From NCBI GenBank assembly GCA_025059435.1, contig JANXDK010000027.1, forward strand, positions 1-7,045: 7,045 bases of DNA, in the 5' to 3' direction. This DNA comes from Thermoproteota archaeon (lineage in GTDB: Archaea; Thermoproteota; EX4484-205; JAAOZP01). Below the pieces are notes generated by a model that saw only the letters and a list, made by a program, of their open reading frames with translations, had not been told where the DNA came from and did no database searches. This document shows positions 5,252 through 7,045 of this stretch, piece after piece. The position numbers and the translations under genes are program-made. Numbering within the stretch: position 1 is the first letter of the stretch; the number at the start of each line of letters is the position of its first letter.

Positions 5252-5868
5252 AGCTTCCTACCTATCCTTACGAGGATCTTCTCTACCAATTGTATGTCTG
5301 ATGCTCGTGTAATCCTCACACTCGATAATAACATGGGGTCCAGGTCTTTCATGGTTGAGTGGGCTATGTACATTACTCGTCTCAACCTTTCCACAATATT
5401 ATTCATGTCTTCCTGTTCAATGGCTTCAATGGCTTCTATCAGGCTCCTCCTATTATAGGCTGACAGGAGCCAGTCGACATCTCCCTTCATATTCCTTGTC
5501 AAGACAGCATCCCTTTTTTCACAGAGCTCTGTTAAAAGAGCAAGTATGTCAACAGGTATTAAGGGAGCATTGGCGGGGGAAGTAATGACAACTTCTCCAT
5601 GAACCATATACATGCCTTCTTTAAGAATGGTTGGAATATTATTGGAGTTATTGATTTCAACGATCTTGCAGTCGTCAAAACCGTATTCTGAAACAACCTT
5701 ATTATAAGCATCGATAGTTCCTCTCGACACTGCCAGAACAACCTCCTCAGCAACTTCTCCAATATTCCTTATTGCATAGAGGAAAACTGGGTATTCCCCA
5801 AGCATATTAAGCTCAACAAAGCTTTCACTACTATAACCGAGTGCTATGACTAAGCCGCTAGTCTTCAA
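5248..5868 (-). CDS. Divergent CofC/MobA-like nucleotidyltransferase of the F420 operon
   Basis: 206 residues with the alternating strand/helix pattern of a GT-A nucleotidyltransferase. YPVFLYAIRNIGEVAEEVVLA (26-46) resembles the second helix and strand of MobA-type proteins, and GEVVITSPANAPLIPVDILALL (91-112) aligns with the CofC signature around PAD-x-PL. LLSAYNRRSLIEAIEAI (134-150) matches the mid-domain helix, and ITRASDIQLVEKIL (186-199) sits where families have an NxDTPEDL-like end. Position before cofE suggests it makes the guanylylated (or related) three-carbon precursor that CofD transfers to Fo. Two sites are abnormal: the N-terminal nucleotide loop (GGxSxRMG or FK..K.RL) is replaced by IALGYSSESF, and the metal Asp of PAD is N100. 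It may be a divergent active enzyme, a partner subunit or an inactive paralogue. Start TTG at 5868, after AGGAA, overlapping the previous stop by 4 bp; its stop overlaps cofE by 4 bp. Confidence 0.65.
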   Translation of the reverse strand: MKTSGLVIALGYSSESFVELNMLGEYPVFLYAIRNIGEVAEEVVLAVSRGTIDAYNKVVSEYGFDDCKIVEINNSNNIPTILKEGMYMVHGEVVITSPANAPLIPVDILALLTELCEKRDAVLTRNMKGDVDWLLSAYNRRSLIEAIEAIEQEDMNNIVERLRRVMYIAHSTMKDLDPMLLSSVRITRASDIQLVEKILVRIGRKL

Positions 5869-6707
5869 TTCCTATTCGCCTCAGAACAAACATGTCTTAT
5901 TAATTCTCGTGCAATATTAATTTTCAAGCTTTCTTCGACACCTTTAAAATCCGGTTGGGAATTAACGTCCAATATAAAGGCGTTTCCTCCCTTTATGGAT
6001 ATGTCTATCCCGGCAAATTCGCATTTTAAAGCGTTTGAAGCTTTAATAGCAAGCTCCTTTACCTCTTCATTCGCTTCGAAAAAGCTTCCGACTCCTCCTT
6101 GGGATATGTTCGTAACAGGTTTTTCCGAAGTTCTCTTCATAACCGCTATTACTCGTCCTCCCAAAACCACTACCCTAAGGTCCCAATTCTCCTCCCTTAC
6201 AGAGGATTGAGCTATCCAAACACTGCGACCCTCTGCAAAGCTCAAATCTCTAAAATCTTCAATGAACATAATGCCTCTTCCACGTGAGCCATAAGTGGGT
6301 TTCAAGAAGAAAGGGGGATTCATTTCATCAAACATTCTTCCCGAGGGCGAGATGACGGAATCCGGTATCGGGATTTTGTTTAACGATAGATTTCTATAAG
6401 TAATGACTTTGTCCAAAGTGTTCAAATATCCTTGGAAGGAGTTTAACACGTAAAAACCCTCTTCCTCAAGGGTCTTTGTGAGAAACATGGCGTAAAGCAT
6501 CAGAGAATTGAGCGTCGTCTTAGGTCTCGACAATATGACTTTAACACCGTTTTCAAATGCTTTCAAAGAGATTTTACCATCCTTAATCAAAATCACAGTG
6601 TTTTTAAAATCAACTATTTGACAATTGACCCCTTCCTTATTAGCTTCTTCCAATAAACGCCTCGAGAAATATGATAGCGGTTTATGCGTTAAAACGGCTA
6701 TCGCCAA
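5865..6707 (-). CDS. RimK-type ATP-grasp amino-acid ligase (MptN/CofF/LysX relatives)
   Basis: 280 residues, the family's usual size. The N-terminal preATP-grasp part runs from AIAVLTHKPLSYFSRRLLEEA to about residue 95, followed by LDKVITYRNLSLNKIPIPDS (98-116). The ATP site includes PPFFLKPTYGSRGRGIMFI (131-149) with K136 and the Gly-rich loop, then NWDLRVVVLGGRVIAVMKR (174-192) and N200 with QGG (203-205). Metal ligands are in FAGIDI (231-236) and FILDVNSQPDFKGVE (244-258), with D247 and N249. Relatives add glutamate to a carboxylate or amine: MptN makes tetrahydrosarcinapterin, CofF caps F420 with an alpha-linked glutamate, LysX acts on aminoadipate and RimK on ribosomal S6. Cotranslation with the CofC-like gene and cofE favours a cofactor substrate (F420 or a methanopterin) over LysX, as no lysine genes are present. 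Sequence alone does not separate CofF from MptN. Starts with TTG at 6707, 29 bases after the upstream stop. Confidence 0.85.
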   Translation of the reverse strand: MAIAVLTHKPLSYFSRRLLEEANKEGVNCQIVDFKNTVILIKDGKISLKAFENGVKVILSRPKTTLNSLMLYAMFLTKTLEEEGFYVLNSFQGYLNTLDKVITYRNLSLNKIPIPDSVISPSGRMFDEMNPPFFLKPTYGSRGRGIMFIEDFRDLSFAEGRSVWIAQSSVREENWDLRVVVLGGRVIAVMKRTSEKPVTNISQGGVGSFFEANEEVKELAIKASNALKCEFAGIDISIKGGNAFILDVNSQPDFKGVEESLKINIARELIRHVCSEANRN

Positions 6708-6729
6708 TTCTACTTTAGACTCTTTATTG

Positions 6730-6741
6730 CTTAAATTTAAG
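6730..6741. repeat. 12-bp perfect palindrome at the end of the partial gene
   Basis: CTTAAATTTAAG reads the same on both strands and covers the TAA stop of the partial upstream gene. It could be a fortuitous AT-rich palindrome. I assign no function; it might slow or process the operon transcript between the first and second genes. Confidence 0.3.
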
Positions 6742-7045
6742 CTTGTCTTATTAACAATTCTAAAAGCACGTAACCCAGGGCCTTCAAAGCTGAATTCTTA
6801 TCGTCCCCACCCACAATTATTATTGAATCCCCTTCATGAGGACTTATTTCACATATCTTACTGTAATCAGTGTCGGAGATTGATTTAAGGTCATTAGTCA
6901 CATACGGTACTTCAACATACCCTTCTTTATAAAAGAGGAGGACTGCGCCAGTTCCGCCGAGTCTAATAACCATATCCCTAATCTTCAATATTTCAGATAT
7001 TCTGATTCCTCTAAGTAGGGCAGCATAATTTATTTTACCTACCGA
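6737..7045 (-). CDS. C-terminal part of an unrecognised protein, first visible gene of the F420 operon
   Basis: The minus-strand frame is open from the window edge to TAA at 6739-6737, giving 102 residues of C-terminus. A TTG at 6988 could be mistaken for the start, but the 19 codons before it are also open, so the gene probably begins outside the window. Visible elements are a helix with ALLRGIRISEI, then VIRLGGTGAVLLFYKEGYVEV (alternating strands with a Gly turn), an acidic segment (SDTDYSK), and GDSIIIVGGDDKNSALKALG leading into a hydrophobic C-terminal helix. The last block looks like a strand-loop-helix of an alpha/beta fold. I could not match it to CofD, CofG, CofH, methenyl-H4MPT cyclohydrolase or the beta-RFAP synthase from memory. 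It shares strand and close spacing (29 bases) with the ATP-grasp gene, so a role in the same cofactor pathway is a reasonable inference. Confidence 0.7.
   Translation of the reverse strand, partial: SVGKINYAALLRGIRISEILKIRDMVIRLGGTGAVLLFYKEGYVEVPYVTNDLKSISDTDYSKICEISPHEGDSIIIVGGDDKNSALKALGYVLLELLIRQA

Noticed and set aside
6737..6988. Complete 83-residue small gene starting at TTG 6988
   Set aside because: The same frame is open for 19 further codons to the window edge, so this is more likely the end of a longer gene.

Overview
The window looks like a compact, AT-rich archaeal chromosome segment. The reasons are BRE/TATA-type promoters placed so that start codons fall at or near the transcription start (leaderless mRNAs), frequent TTG starts, and genes for coenzyme F420 synthesis. 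A TACK-type (Thermoproteota-related) archaeon is my best guess, but no rRNA, tRNA or marker protein here fixes the lineage. Almost all of the DNA is coding; no gap exceeds 80 bases. I saw no tRNA, rRNA, CRISPR array or insertion sequence.

Left third (1-1934). A Nudix hydrolase of the ADP-ribose pyrophosphatase type runs leftward off the edge and is divergent from a rightward two-gene operon: a SpoIIM-family membrane protein and a SerB-like HAD phosphatase, overlapping by ATGA. One base after the HAD stop codon comes the stop codon of a leftward 46-residue Ala/Pro plus Lys/Ala protein, resembling a free histone H1 tail. It has the best TATA box in the window and is easily missed because of its size.

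Middle (1991-4426). Four single genes follow: a cytidylate-kinase-like P-loop protein (leftward), a small secreted and membrane-anchored protein with several N-glycosylation sequons (leftward), an orphan PD-(D/E)XK nuclease of Mrr type (rightward), and an unrecognised 232-residue protein (leftward) whose 3' end overlaps that of the nuclease gene by 9 bp.

Right third (4499-7045). One leftward operon holds, in order of transcription, an unrecognised C-terminal fragment (cut by the window edge), a RimK-type ATP-grasp ligase (MptN/CofF/LysX relatives), a divergent CofC/MobA-like nucleotidyltransferase, and CofE, the F420-0:gamma-glutamyl ligase. The last three are joined by 4-bp overlaps and all begin with TTG. 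Together they point to assembly and glutamate tailing of coenzyme F420, possibly with glutamate capping of F420 or of a methanopterin-type cofactor. The most notable points are the H1-tail-like microprotein, the degenerate active-site motifs of the CofC-like protein, and the very regular promoter-to-start spacing.
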